DNA from: JAVBLQ01 sp031553435
GTDB lineage: Bacteria; Bacteroidota; Bacteroidia; Bacteroidales; Azobacteroidaceae
NCBI GenBank assembly: GCA_031553435.1
Contig: JAVBLQ010000053.1
Span: 1-40,022 of the forward strand
Length of the DNA: 40,022 bases
Direction: 5' to 3'
Shown here piece by piece: positions 25,809-34,894 of this stretch (the first letter of the stretch is position 1; every line of letters starts with the position of its first letter). The notes under the pieces are model-generated. The model was given only the letters and a program-made list of their open reading frames with translations. It was not told the DNA's origin and searched no databases. Both the position numbers and the translations under genes were made by a program.

Positions 25809-26603
25809 ATGAAACTAACAATCATCGGTGGAGGCAATATGGGAGGAGCCATTGCCAAAGGACTTGCACAGAATCCATCTGTTAAGCCCTCGGATATAAC
25901 TGTAGTCGACATAAATCAACAAATATTAGACGATATCAAAAAAAACAATCCCGACATCAATGTGTCAAATAATTACTCGTCGATCAAAACAGCCGACATT
26001 ATCATCATTGCATTAAAGCCCTGGTTGATAGAAAGTTTATTAACCGGAATCAAGTATCAATTAAACTATGAAAAACAAATCGTAGTTTCTATAGCCGCCG
26101 GAATCACGTTCGAACAGCTATCCAACTTTCTGGACAAAGATGATTCCACCCTTCCGGCGCTTTTCCGTATTATTCCCAATACAGCCATTTCTATCAAGCA
26201 AAGCATGACTTTTATTGCTTCGGAAAATGCTTCGGAAGAACAGGAAAAATTATTTCTCGACCTATTCAACGGCATGGGTGTTTCACTATTGATCGATGAA
26301 CCTTTAATGTCATCAGCAACAGCATTAAGCTCATGTGGCATTGCTTACGCTTTCCGATATATTCGCGCCTCTATGGAAGCAGGTGTTGAAATCGGATTCC
26401 ATCCCAATATAGCAAAAAATATTGTTTTACAAACATTAAGAGGCGCCATTGATTTACTGGAGAGCAACCAATCCCATCCGGAAGTCGAAATCGATAAAGT
26501 AACTACCCCCGGAGGAATCACCATCAAAGGGTTAAATGAATTAGAAGCCAACGGATTCACCAACGCCATCATTAAAGGAATTAAAGCAAGCAAACAATCA
26601 TAG
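25809..26603 (+). CDS. proC: Pyrroline-5-carboxylate reductase
   Basis: 264 aa. The dinucleotide loop GGGNMGGAIAKG lies at the N-terminus. The C-terminal signature TALSSCGIAYAFRYI and the VTTPGGITIKGLNELE closing block are diagnostic. It reduces pyrroline-5-carboxylate to proline, linking to the glutamate and ornithine pools of the arginine cluster. It starts 12 bases after the ORF6N pseudogene, so it is probably read from an upstream cluster promoter. Confidence 0.96.
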   Translation: MKLTIIGGGNMGGAIAKGLAQNPSVKPSDITVVDINQQILDDIKKNNPDINVSNNYSSIKTADIIIIALKPWLIESLLTGIKYQLNYEKQIVVSIAAGITFEQLSNFLDKDDSTLPALFRIIPNTAISIKQSMTFIASENASEEQEKLFLDLFNGMGVSLLIDEPLMSSATALSSCGIAYAFRYIRASMEAGVEIGFHPNIAKNIVLQTLRGAIDLLESNQSHPEVEIDKVTTPGGITIKGLNELEANGFTNAIIKGIKASKQS

Positions 26604-26606
26604 GTT

Positions 26607-26690
26607 AGATATCAGGTGAAAGGTGAAGATTTGTGAACTCGTTTCACTCGTGGTGAAGAGATGACAAACAGAATTCACCTTTCACCTTCA
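26607..26690. repeat. Heptad-period hairpin after proC
   Basis: AGGTGAA occurs twice in tandem at 26614-26627, and its reverse complement TTCACCT twice at 26674-26687. The bases between keep GTGAA/TTCAC elements that can form inner hairpins. The outer 14-bp arms are perfect. Likely terminator of the arginine/proline cluster. Confidence 0.65.
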
Positions 26691-26734
26691 CAATGAATTT
26701 CAATTTTAAAATTTAAACAGTCCCTAAATATTAA

Positions 26735-26928
26735 GAAACTGTTTAAAAATTTTTCATAAGACCTTTTTTAGGTATTTTTTCGTTGATTTGAGGATTTGAT
26801 TTTGGGAGAATAGCGGGCTATTTGACCAAAAACAAAGACACAAAACAGCAAAAAAGAACAAAAAAGGGCATGAAAAAGTATCAGTTTCATTTATAAATAG
26901 CATTACTTGTAAATTTTTAAACAGTTTC
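26735..26928. mobile_element. MITE-like element with 18-bp terminal inverted repeats
   Basis: Bases 26735-26752 (GAAACTGTTTAAAAATTT) are the exact reverse complement of 26911-26928. A TAA lies directly outside each end (26732-26734 and 26929-26931), consistent with a 3-bp target duplication. The 194-bp interior has no transposase frame. A second, degenerate copy of the right-hand end (AAATTTAAACAGTCCCTAA) lies just left at 26709-26727, so an earlier related insertion or a nested copy is likely. The element ends 14 bases before the -7 box of the XRE-cupin gene. Confidence 0.7.
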
Positions 26929-26941
26929 TAAGATTTAAAAT

Positions 26942-26949
26942 TATCTTTG
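26942..26949 (+). promoter_or_regulatory. -7 promoter box of the XRE-cupin gene
   Basis: TATCTTTG matches TAnnTTTG. Predicted start is about 26954, a leader of some 25 bases. The -33 position falls at the right end of the MITE-like element, so the insertion may have altered promoter strength. Confidence 0.5.
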
Positions 26950-26979
26950 CCGTATAATTAATTCTGATATTTATTCACT

Positions 26980-27534
26980 ATGAATGACCAACTCAAACAA
27001 ATCGGAGAACGGTTGAAAGGATTAAGGGAAGCTCTTGAGCTATCGCCCGAAACAGTTGCAAAACAATGCAACGTCTCTCTTCAGGATTATCTGGATTACG
27101 AAAACGGCAAAAAAGACATATCCATCAGCAATCTCAATAATATCGCCGAACACTATGGCATCGAACTAAGCATTTTAATGTTTGGAGAAGAAGCCAGAAT
27201 GTCATCATATTTTCTTACCCGTAAAGGCAAAGGACTTGCGGTAGAACGTGTGAAAGCATATAAATATCAATCACTGGCCGCTGGTTTTATCAACAAAAAA
27301 GCCGAGCCGTTTCTTGTTACAGTAGAGCCCAAAGATGAAAATACCCCCCTCAACCTGAACTCTCACACCGGACAAGAATTCAACATGGTTCTTAAAGGAA
27401 AATTAGAATTCCACATCGGTTCCAAACAACTCATTCTGGAAGAAGGAGACAGCATTTATTTCGATTCATCCAAGCCTCACGGAATGAAAGCTTTAGATGA
27501 TAAACCCGTCGATTTTTTAGCCATCATATTTTAA
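26980..27534 (+). CDS. XRE-family regulator with C-terminal cupin domain
   Basis: 184 aa. Residues about 6-60 are an XRE helix-turn-helix (LKGLREALELSPETVAKQCN, then LNNIAEHYGI). Residues about 105-184 are a cupin-2 beta barrel with the GDSIYFDSSKPHGMKAL metal/ligand segment. Such regulators are often next to an AMP-binding acyl-CoA synthetase, whose expression they probably control. Here that gene is 7.7 kb downstream. A NUDIX-family regulator begins 16 bases after the stop and is probably cotranscribed. Confidence 0.9.
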   Translation: MNDQLKQIGERLKGLREALELSPETVAKQCNVSLQDYLDYENGKKDISISNLNNIAEHYGIELSILMFGEEARMSSYFLTRKGKGLAVERVKAYKYQSLAAGFINKKAEPFLVTVEPKDENTPLNLNSHTGQEFNMVLKGKLEFHIGSKQLILEEGDSIYFDSSKPHGMKALDDKPVDFLAIIF

Positions 27535-27550
27535 AATTCAACACAAAATC

Positions 27551-28342
27551 ATGGGAAATGACAAGCAGTTATCCGGACTCGCATCACTTTCGCAAGATGA
27601 AGACTTTTTTCATCCGGGTTTTTCAATTGACTGTGTCGTTTTTGGTTTTCATGAAAAAAATTTAAAAATCTTACTGACAAATTACAGAGGTTTTGATTTT
27701 TGGATGTTACCCGGCAGTTTTGTTCTGAAAAATGAAGATGTGAATACAGCCGCAAACCGGATTTTATATGAATTAACCGGTTTGGACAAAATTTATTTGC
27801 GTCAATTTCATTTATTCGGAGATTCCAATCGTCGGGTAGGCCTGCAAAAAGGCTCCAAGGAGATATTTAAAAATGTGCTGGGAATAAATCTGGACGAAAA
27901 ACACTGGTTCAACCACCGTTTCATCACTATGGGATATTATGCATTGGTCGATTACACAAAAGTAAATATAAGTCCTATAAATGAAAACGAAAAAGTTGAA
28001 TGGAAAGATATAAATTCCGGACTTCCAAATTATGCTGATCATCAAAATATTATGCAAATGGCCTTGAACACAATCCGCTTTCAGCTAGGATTAATTCCCA
28101 TAGGCCGTGAATTATTACCCGAAAAATTTACTATGACCGAATTGCGGATTCTCTATGAAACCCTTTTGGGAAAAAACCTCAATCGTCGCAACTTCGAACG
28201 AAAAGTTCTTTCATACGATTACATTGAAAAATTGGAAGAAAAACGAAAAGGCGTTGCCTATAAATCACCCAAACTTTTTTCATTCAACTTAAAAAAATAT
28301 GAGGAAAAAGAAATGAAAGGTTTCAATTCCGATTGGATATGA
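27551..28342 (+). CDS. NUDIX-fold transcriptional regulator (NrtR/AraR-like)
   Basis: 263 aa. The N-terminal NUDIX fold (about 20-150) begins SIDCVVFGF and includes the GFDFWMLPGSF strand-loop. The NUDIX box is degenerate: where active enzymes have REUxEExGU this has RILYELTGL at 70-78, losing the key glutamates, so hydrolysis is unlikely. The C-terminal winged helix (about 170-263) has FTMTELRILYETLLGK and NRRNFERKVLS. In Bacteroidetes such proteins (for example AraR of B. thetaiotaomicron) bind sugars or nucleotides and regulate catabolic genes. The ligand here is unknown. Confidence 0.82.
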   Translation: MGNDKQLSGLASLSQDEDFFHPGFSIDCVVFGFHEKNLKILLTNYRGFDFWMLPGSFVLKNEDVNTAANRILYELTGLDKIYLRQFHLFGDSNRRVGLQKGSKEIFKNVLGINLDEKHWFNHRFITMGYYALVDYTKVNISPINENEKVEWKDINSGLPNYADHQNIMQMALNTIRFQLGLIPIGRELLPEKFTMTELRILYETLLGKNLNRRNFERKVLSYDYIEKLEEKRKGVAYKSPKLFSFNLKKYEEKEMKGFNSDWI

Positions 28343-28482
28343 CTTCAGATACGAAATTACAACGATTCTCCAATACCCGCTTACCTTAACTCTTTCCTCA
28401 AGTAAAATCTTCACCATATTAAAAATTTCAGATAAATAAAAATTCTGAAGAAAAAGGAAGATATTCGTAAAAAACGGATCAT

Positions 28483-28500
28483 CAAATATCTGGATATTTG
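28483..28500. promoter_or_regulatory. 18-base palindrome, candidate operator
   Basis: CAAATATC and GATATTTG are exact reverse complements around TG. Its symmetry and size fit a dimeric regulator. The nearby NUDIX or AraC regulator is a candidate binder, but nothing in the sequence proves it. Confidence 0.35.
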
Positions 28501-28627
28501 CACATTCTTTCATTGTTTTTATGTTTCATTGAATAACAGATTTATTTAACAAAAATTTTACTTGTTTTTAACAGAACAGTAAATCAAATTCAGTCTCATA
28601 TTCAAGTCATTTTTAAGTTGTATTCTA

Positions 28628-28660
28628 AAAACAGAGGTAAACAAATTTTGCCTCTGTTTT
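28628..28660 (+). terminator. Terminator-like hairpin
   Basis: AAAACAGAGG (28628-28637) pairs perfectly with CCTCTGTTTT (28651-28660) around a 13-base loop. The 3' arm ends in a T tract. It would end transcription from the XRE-NUDIX side. Confidence 0.55.
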
Positions 28661-28769
28661 ATCAACAGAAACAAATTACACTACCCAATAACGAATTGAA
28701 AGACAAATAATTAGAACAAATTGAAAACACAAATAAAGTTAATAATGATTAAAATGAAACTTAGATATA

Positions 28770-28837
28770 TTGACAAGTAAAAATTTGATTATACATTTGC
28801 ATTCGATTTTCAATGCTTCATTTTGAAGCATTGAAAA
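28770..28837 (+). promoter_or_regulatory. Promoter followed immediately by a perfect hairpin
   Basis: TTGAC (28770-28774) and TACATTTG (28792-28799) are 17 bases apart. The predicted start is near 28805. Bases 28807-28820 and 28824-28837 form a perfect 14-bp hairpin with a TTT loop, so the transcript would begin with this stem. The next gene is the AraC regulator about 280 bases on. Confidence 0.5.
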
Positions 28838-28948
28838 AAAAATGAAATGGTAGCATAATCTTATACTCTCTTTTTTAGATTAATATTTAATCAGTAAATA
28901 AGTAAATTAAGTCAATAGTAAACTAAAACTCAATAAAATTTGCAATAC

Positions 28949-28956
28949 TACTTTTG
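28949..28956 (+). promoter_or_regulatory. Possible -7 box closer to the AraC gene
   Basis: TACTTTTG matches TAnnTTTG, about 155 bases before the AraC gene. The -33 region is weak. Confidence 0.3.
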
Positions 28957-29114
28957 AATAATACTCCTGTCTTATAGGTCAATTATTTGCTTCATAATTC
29001 TGGTTCCCCTGAAAATATAGAATTGAATTTCGTAAGCCATAGATAATCATTTACAAAAAACTATATCAGGTTTAGTCTATAAATATTTGATAAGTTTACT
29101 ATTCACAATTAAAA

Positions 29115-30005
29115 ATGTTACAGAACAAATCAAACATGAAATTATTATACGCAGCAGAGCATTTATCATGTTTTCAATACGACAAATCAAACACCCCAAT
29201 AATTGAACGAATTGAAAGACTTAAAGAAGAAAAATTCAACATTCACAATGAACAAGACAAGCTTCTCTTTATCTTGAAAGGGAGTATCTCCGTATCATAT
29301 GATAAACATGTGAATGAAAAACTAAATCTGGGAGATTTCTTTTTTGTTCCTTCCGGAGTTCACTATAACAGTACAGCAATAGAATCTTCTACAATACTGA
29401 TTTTCCGGATGAAAACAAGTCTTAATTTCTGTGATCATTTTTCATTTGAAATGCTCCTCGCCAATAACAGCGATAATACAAATAATTCCAATGACTTTAT
29501 AACATTAAAAGCAAATACTGCATTGGAAAATTACATGGAAACTATCGACAAATTCATCTTGGAAGGACTCAAATGCTCCTACCTTTTTGAGTTGAAACTA
29601 AAAGAATTGCTCTTCATTTTAAGAGCTTATTACAGCAAAGAAGATTTAAAAAAACTTTTTTCATCCATTTTAACAGACGACCTTCAATTTTCGAATAAAA
29701 TATATGAAAATTGTGATAAAGTCAAATCATCCAGGGAATTGGCAAAATTAATGAATTACAGTCCTTCGGGATTCGAAAAACGATTCAAACGGATTTTTGG
29801 AACCCCTGCTTACCAGTGGATGAAAACAAGAAAAGCAAAAAACATTTATCATGAAATAAATTGTACTAAAAAAACATTTTCCGAAATAGGTTTTGAATAT
29901 GGATTTTCATCTTCTTCTTATTTCAACGATTTCTGTAAAGCAAACTTCGGAAAAACACCCGGTGAAATTAGAAAGCAAAAACAAATTATGCATAAACAAC
30001 TATAA
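29115..30005 (+). CDS. AraC-family transcriptional regulator
   Basis: 296 aa. The N-terminal half (about 20-110) is a cupin-like sensory barrel (LLFILKGSISVSYD, GDFFFVPSGVHYNS). The C-terminal AraC double helix-turn-helix covers about 205-293, with SSRELAKLMNYSPSGFEKRF as the first unit and FSEIGFEYGFSSSSYFNDF plus FGKTPGEIRKQK as the second, well matched to the family signature. ATG at 29136 (residue 8) is an alternative start. The surface-protein gene begins 31 bases downstream on the same strand, suggesting this regulator controls it. Confidence 0.92.
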   Translation: MLQNKSNMKLLYAAEHLSCFQYDKSNTPIIERIERLKEEKFNIHNEQDKLLFILKGSISVSYDKHVNEKLNLGDFFFVPSGVHYNSTAIESSTILIFRMKTSLNFCDHFSFEMLLANNSDNTNNSNDFITLKANTALENYMETIDKFILEGLKCSYLFELKLKELLFILRAYYSKEDLKKLFSSILTDDLQFSNKIYENCDKVKSSRELAKLMNYSPSGFEKRFKRIFGTPAYQWMKTRKAKNIYHEINCTKKTFSEIGFEYGFSSSSYFNDFCKANFGKTPGEIRKQKQIMHKQL

Positions 30006-30036
30006 ATTTTTATACAATAAACCAACGAAAGCTTAT

Positions 30037-32232
30037 ATGAAACACAAGTCAATTTTTAATGTAAAAAGTATAATTTTTTACTTTTTCTTAGGACTGTACC
30101 TTGCCTGGAGTCCCACGGCTTTTGCCCAATGGGCAGGAGGAAGTGGAACCTCTGCCAATCCCTATCAGATTAACAATGTAGGCCAGCTGACGACTTTGCA
30201 AACCACTGTAAACGGAGGAACAAGTTATAGTGGATTATATTTCAAACTCACGGCTAATATCAATTTAGCCGGAAATGCATGGACTCCCATCGGAACATCA
30301 TCCATGTCATTTAAAGGAAATTTTGATGGAGACAACCACACCATCTCCGGATTATACATTAACACATCGGCAAACGATGTTGGTTTATTCGGATACGCAA
30401 CAGGTTCTTCCATTTCAAACCTTGGAGTAATTACAGCTCCCGGAGGTGTTAATGGTGGTAACAATGTCGGTATTTTGTTAGGGAGCCAAAATGGCGGAAC
30501 AATCAGCAATTGCTACGTGACAGGGGCCGTTACAGGGAACGATGTAACAGGTGGTATGGTAGGTAATCAGCCAAGTGGCAATCCAACTATTACACAATGC
30601 TTTGCCATTGCTGATGTAACCGGAGGTTCAGGGAATAACGGAACAGGTGGCATAGTCGGTGTACTACGTGGAAGTATGAGTAACTCCTATGCCTGGGGTG
30701 AGGTCATCGGAACCGGCTCAGTAGGCGGATTATGCGGAACCATAAGTACTAACGGCGTAGCCAATTCATGTTATGCTGTGGGAAGTTCCAATTCGACCTC
30801 TTATGCAAAAGTCGGAGGATTGGCCGGTAACATCACGCAAACCTCATCCAGACTTAAAAACAGTGTTGCATTAAATAATATGATCTCCAGCAACTATAGC
30901 ACTACTGCCGGTCGAATCGCAGGAGCAAAAGTATATGATAACGCAGGAATCACTGATAACAACTATGCAACAAGCGACATGAAAGTATTCATTAATGCTA
31001 CACCCAAAATTATCACATCCGATATTAATGGTCTCGATGGAGGTACGCAAAGTCTCGCTTCCTTGAAAAATCAAACATTTTATAGCAATACCGTTTCATG
31101 GAGTATCAATAACATTAACGATAATAGCAAAGCCTGGAATATATGGGAAGGAATCAACTTACCTTACCTGCAAAAACAAAGTTCACCGGTAAATAATATA
31201 TATACCCTGGGTACTGTATTACAAGGAAATTTCCGTTCCGATGTGGCAATGGACAGTATTTCTGTATATATAAAAACAGGAAAAACATACTCACGTCTGG
31301 CAAAAGCAAATGTGAATAATTCTAACCATACATGGACATGCAGTAACTCTGCACTCGCCATAAATGGTACTCTATACGTTATTACTTATGAAACAGGAAA
31401 ATCCTGGCCATCTTATCCGGTAAATTATAATATATGTAACCTGCCTCTGACATTTGATGTGGTTAATGGAAATACCTATACTTCAGCATTAAATTTACAA
31501 ACCTGCATCACAAACCTGCAAAATACAACAATCAACGATATTCAATTCAGTAAAGCAGGAGGAACAGCGTTTGATGCAAATATCATTCCGTCTCCAACAA
31601 CCTATTCCGTGAATGGCGTTCAAACTATTTACGCCCGGGCAACCAATAAATTCGGATGCCAAAGCGTAATTAAATCATTTCAGGTTAAGCAAATCACCAC
31701 GCTTCTGTTTAAAGAAGACTTCGGATCTGGAGATGGTTGTTCAACTAAACCTTTGGAAAGTGGGACTACCGCTTACACCTTCGGTGGGGATTTAAAGACA
31801 AATGGGCGTTACAGTATTTGTTCACAATTAAGCAGTTATTATAATGATTATTTTTACTATGGCGCAGCATCATATGATCATACCGATCCGGGTAAAGGAC
31901 ATTCTTTAATCGTAAATGCCGATTTTGAACCGGGAAAGTTTTATTCGCTGAAAATTAACAATTTATGTCCCGGCACACATCTGTTTTTTTCTGCCTGGAT
32001 ATTTAATCTGGTGAATCCTAATGCATATATGACAGCCCAATTCATGGATCAAGGCACGACATTCAATGATCCTGATTTGCGTTTTGTGCTTACAGACGGA
32101 GTAACTAATGCATTCCTTGCAGAATATAATACAGGTAGTATTCCAAAGGTAACAGATCCCGCAACTAACTGGCGCCCATATGGTTTTGATTTTATCACAG
32201 CATCATCCTCATCTGTTATCCTTACAATATAA
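30037..32232 (+). CDS. N-terminal part of a GLUG-repeat surface protein (gene interrupted)
   Basis: 731 aa from the ATG at 30037, which gives a signal peptide of about 28 residues ending AFA. Residues about 60-320 contain GLUG-type beta-helix repeats with recurring GGIVG, GGLCG and GGLAG turns and NSYAWGEV or NCYVTGAV strands. An immunoglobulin-like stretch follows, then from about 556 a jelly-roll domain (EDFGSGDGCSTKP onward). The frame ends in TAA at 32230-32232 within the last strand of that domain. The next codons (NKAPGGNGNDL) continue the same domain in the same frame, so this is one gene cut by a nonsense codon. Likely an exported adhesin-like protein; the truncated product lacks the sorting domain. 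Confidence 0.85.
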   Translation: MKHKSIFNVKSIIFYFFLGLYLAWSPTAFAQWAGGSGTSANPYQINNVGQLTTLQTTVNGGTSYSGLYFKLTANINLAGNAWTPIGTSSMSFKGNFDGDNHTISGLYINTSANDVGLFGYATGSSISNLGVITAPGGVNGGNNVGILLGSQNGGTISNCYVTGAVTGNDVTGGMVGNQPSGNPTITQCFAIADVTGGSGNNGTGGIVGVLRGSMSNSYAWGEVIGTGSVGGLCGTISTNGVANSCYAVGSSNSTSYAKVGGLAGNITQTSSRLKNSVALNNMISSNYSTTAGRIAGAKVYDNAGITDNNYATSDMKVFINATPKIITSDINGLDGGTQSLASLKNQTFYSNTVSWSINNINDNSKAWNIWEGINLPYLQKQSSPVNNIYTLGTVLQGNFRSDVAMDSISVYIKTGKTYSRLAKANVNNSNHTWTCSNSALAINGTLYVITYETGKSWPSYPVNYNICNLPLTFDVVNGNTYTSALNLQTCITNLQNTTINDIQFSKAGGTAFDANIIPSPTTYSVNGVQTIYARATNKFGCQSVIKSFQVKQITTLLFKEDFGSGDGCSTKPLESGTTAYTFGGDLKTNGRYSICSQLSSYYNDYFYYGAASYDHTDPGKGHSLIVNADFEPGKFYSLKINNLCPGTHLFFSAWIFNLVNPNAYMTAQFMDQGTTFNDPDLRFVLTDGVTNAFLAEYNTGSIPKVTDPATNWRPYGFDFITASSSSVILTI

Positions 32233-34404
32233 AACAAAGCACCCGGAGGCAACGGAAACGACTTGATGATCGACGATATTGAAGTTTACAGAAATATTCC
32301 TCCGGTAATAGTTGAAGGGCCTCAGTATTATCGTCCGGGAGATCCGGAGAATCTGACGGTAAAAAAACTCGATGGAACACCTTTGAGTGCAGACGTAAAA
32401 GTGAACTGGTTATATAGTGAAGACGGTAGTCTGGGTGCTAATGCAAAATGGGATATCATACCCAACTTTACATCCACACATTTGGATATACCATTTCAAA
32501 AACCCGGTTATCTGCGGGCTGTAGTAGGCGATCCAAGTTCAATTGACAATAAATTGTTTAACTGTTGCAGCCTTTCCGCTCCGATACGTATCTTACTCGC
32601 TCCTGAAGTGTTGATTTGGAAAAAAGATGCGGAAAACAGCAACTGGAATAACCCTTTCAACTGGGTTGATATTAATAATGAAGCCGTAGAAACTGTACCT
32701 ACCGGAAATATAGATGTACAAATTCCCGGAAATGCACAGCTTTTCCCTTCATTAGACTATGTGAATACTGTTCGTACAAGTAACTATGGCGAACCGGTTT
32801 GTCGCGACATCACATTCCACTTCGGATCAGAAGTAGCGCAACCGCAATATCTGACTTACCGTAAAGCTTATGTACAATACAATTTCGGTTATTACAACGG
32901 AAGTACATATATGACCGATGGCGACTCTCTCTCTTCTGGACCAATAAACAGAGGCCGTTGGTATGCATTAGCCACACCGTTGAAAAAAATCGTATCCGGA
33001 GACTTCTCTGTAGGAGGATTCCCCAATTTCTGGCAACGCGGATTTAAATCTTCTCAGGATCGTACAGGAACATTGAATGGAGAATGGTATAATCCGGAAA
33101 ATACATTGGCACTGGAAATCGGCCCAAAACAAAATTATGCGATCAGTGTCTATGCAGGAGAATATCTTCCCGGTGTACTTGGAGAAGACAATCACAGCAA
33201 CCTGAACGACCTGAAGGGTATTCTGCAAATGCCATATTTCGAAAATGCAGATATTAACGCTAAACACCGTACTCATAATTATAGTAAAGGCATCAGTACG
33301 TTTAACTACTATTATTATGATGTACCGGGATTACCTGTCGCAATTAATGTATATGATCAATTTATCAGAGGAAATGAATCTTACCGGTTTGTATTCGAAG
33401 ATGATAACAATGAAGCATTGAATGATTTCAATATCACGGTTCCGGCCGGAAGTGACATCATGATCGGAAATCCATTTATTTCATCATTCAATTTCCGTGA
33501 TTTTTATAACAAAAATAAAGATGCAATAGAAGACTATTATCGCTTGTTCGACAACAATAATTTTGTAACATATAGTTTGACAACAGGCTCTCCTCTGGCA
33601 GCATTGACTGATACGATCGCTCCTCTTCAAGGTTTCTTCATCAAAACCAAGGGCGTAGGATCAACAAAATTATACTTCCCGATGTCAGCATCGATAACAA
33701 GAGCGATAACTAAACATCAATTGCGCTCTGCCGGAGAAGTATATGATAATATATTCCATATCAATGTTGCAAACAATTTGGGTAATAGTTGGACTAGTGT
33801 GGTCGTAAATAAAAATAATCCGGGCTCGGATGTCAACCAATTATTTATCAAATCCGGAGATTCCAAATATGTACCACAGATTTACACATTAAATGTAAAT
33901 AAAAATAAGAATGTAATTCAATATCTTCAGGGAGAAACAATTGAAGTTCCTATAGGGATTTTATGTGAAAGCAAGGATCAAATGAAAATATCCTTAACGA
34001 TCCCGCAAGATATTGATTCCGAATCACTGACACTGGTTGATACATATTTGAAAAAAGAAATAAACCTGTTTGAAGAAAACACTTATTCTTTCAAAAACGA
34101 ACAAGGAAACGGCGAAAGATTCCTCTTACGAATCGGCAATCTGAAATCTGCAACCGGTATCGGAACTGTGAATAATGAATCGACAATCCGGGCCTCCGTC
34201 AACAAAAACACATTGGAAGTACATGCTTCGGAAGAAATCTCAAAAGTAACTGTAGCAAATGTTCAGGGTATCAATCTCTATTCATGGACAAATATCAATG
34301 CCAACGATTTGTATAAAACAATTCAAGTTCCTGCCGGAGTATACATTGTAGGAACCACATTGAGAAATGGTGAAATTAATGTTCAGAAAATAATAATAAA
34401 GTAA
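32233..34404 (+). pseudogene. C-terminal part of the interrupted surface protein
   Basis: In-frame continuation of the preceding part, 723 codons. It opens with NKAPGGNGNDLMIDDIEVY, the end of the jelly-roll domain; the first internal ATG is at 32266. A further extracellular region has WKKDAENSNWNNPFNWVD (about 120-137 of this piece), a motif common in Bacteroidetes surface proteins. The last about 80 residues resemble a type IX secretion C-terminal sorting domain: VTVANVQGINLYSW, then VPAGVYIVGTTLRNGE and a final VQKIIIK strand. Without suppression of the stop this part would not be exported, as it has no signal peptide. Confidence 0.8.
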
Positions 34405-34415
34405 ATCCTATTCCA

Positions 34416-34482
34416 GGTTAAACGTTTAAGGTTTAAGCATGATTCATTCAAGATTTTAGTCTTAGACCTTAAACGATAACCA
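34416..34482. repeat. Heptad-period hairpin after the surface-protein gene
   Basis: Units GGTTAAA, CGTTTAA, GGTTTAA begin the array and AGTCTTA, GACCTTA, AACGATA end it. Bases 34423-34437 pair with 34461-34475 at 14 of 15 positions. Confidence 0.55.
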
Positions 34483-34502
34483 GATTTTTCACACTTGATA
34501 AA

Positions 34503-34877
34503 ATGAAAAGATTAAATATAAAAAACAATAAATATTCATTCATCTATGCAAATAAATTATTTGTAACTGTTCTTATTTGCATATTGATCAGCAATACATT
34601 AGCTATATTTTCGGCAAATGCATCATTATTCAATTCTACTCCCGAAACACAAGAAGAGACCGGATTTTCAGGTATATTTAACAACAACGATCAACCGCAG
34701 TCTCAAATATCTCAGGAGTTCACAAGCAGTAGACTATATGCACCGAATACCGGATCCGAAGAACCTCCGATCGGAGGAATCACTCCGGTTAGCGACGGAT
34801 ACTTAACTGTTTTACTTCTGTTATCCGGTTATTGCATTTTCAAAATTATCAGAAAAAAACGAGTGGTAAATTCATAA
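34503..34877 (+). CDS. Small exported protein with C-terminal sorting-like tail
   Basis: 124 aa, no known catalytic domain. A hydrophobic N-terminal segment (about 19-40, ending SANA) looks like a signal peptide. The middle is low-complexity and polar. The C-terminus is tripartite: PPIGGITPVSDGY, a hydrophobic helix (about 98-114, LTVLLLLSGYCIFKII), and basic RKKR. This resembles the PID/PEP-CTERM-like sorting tails on small proteins beside Bacteroidetes surface-protein genes. It follows the large surface protein and may be its partner. Function unknown. Confidence 0.72.
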   Translation: MKRLNIKNNKYSFIYANKLFVTVLICILISNTLAIFSANASLFNSTPETQEETGFSGIFNNNDQPQSQISQEFTSSRLYAPNTGSEEPPIGGITPVSDGYLTVLLLLSGYCIFKIIRKKRVVNS

Positions 34878-34894
34878 ATGAGTAGTTGAGTAGC

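Larger units (their letters stand above)
28343..29114. other. Long AT-rich non-coding region with palindromes
   Basis: 772 bases without a convincing gene. I see an 18-base perfect palindrome (28483-28500), a terminator-like hairpin (28628-28660), a strong promoter followed directly by a perfect hairpin (28770-28837), and a second -7 box (28949-28956). Nothing else stands out. Small frames on either strand lack family features. Confidence 0.6.

Noticed and set aside
28289..28513. 74-codon minus-strand frame
   Set aside because: It overlaps the NUDIX gene end, is rich in Phe/Ile/Leu from AT-rich DNA, and has no family features.
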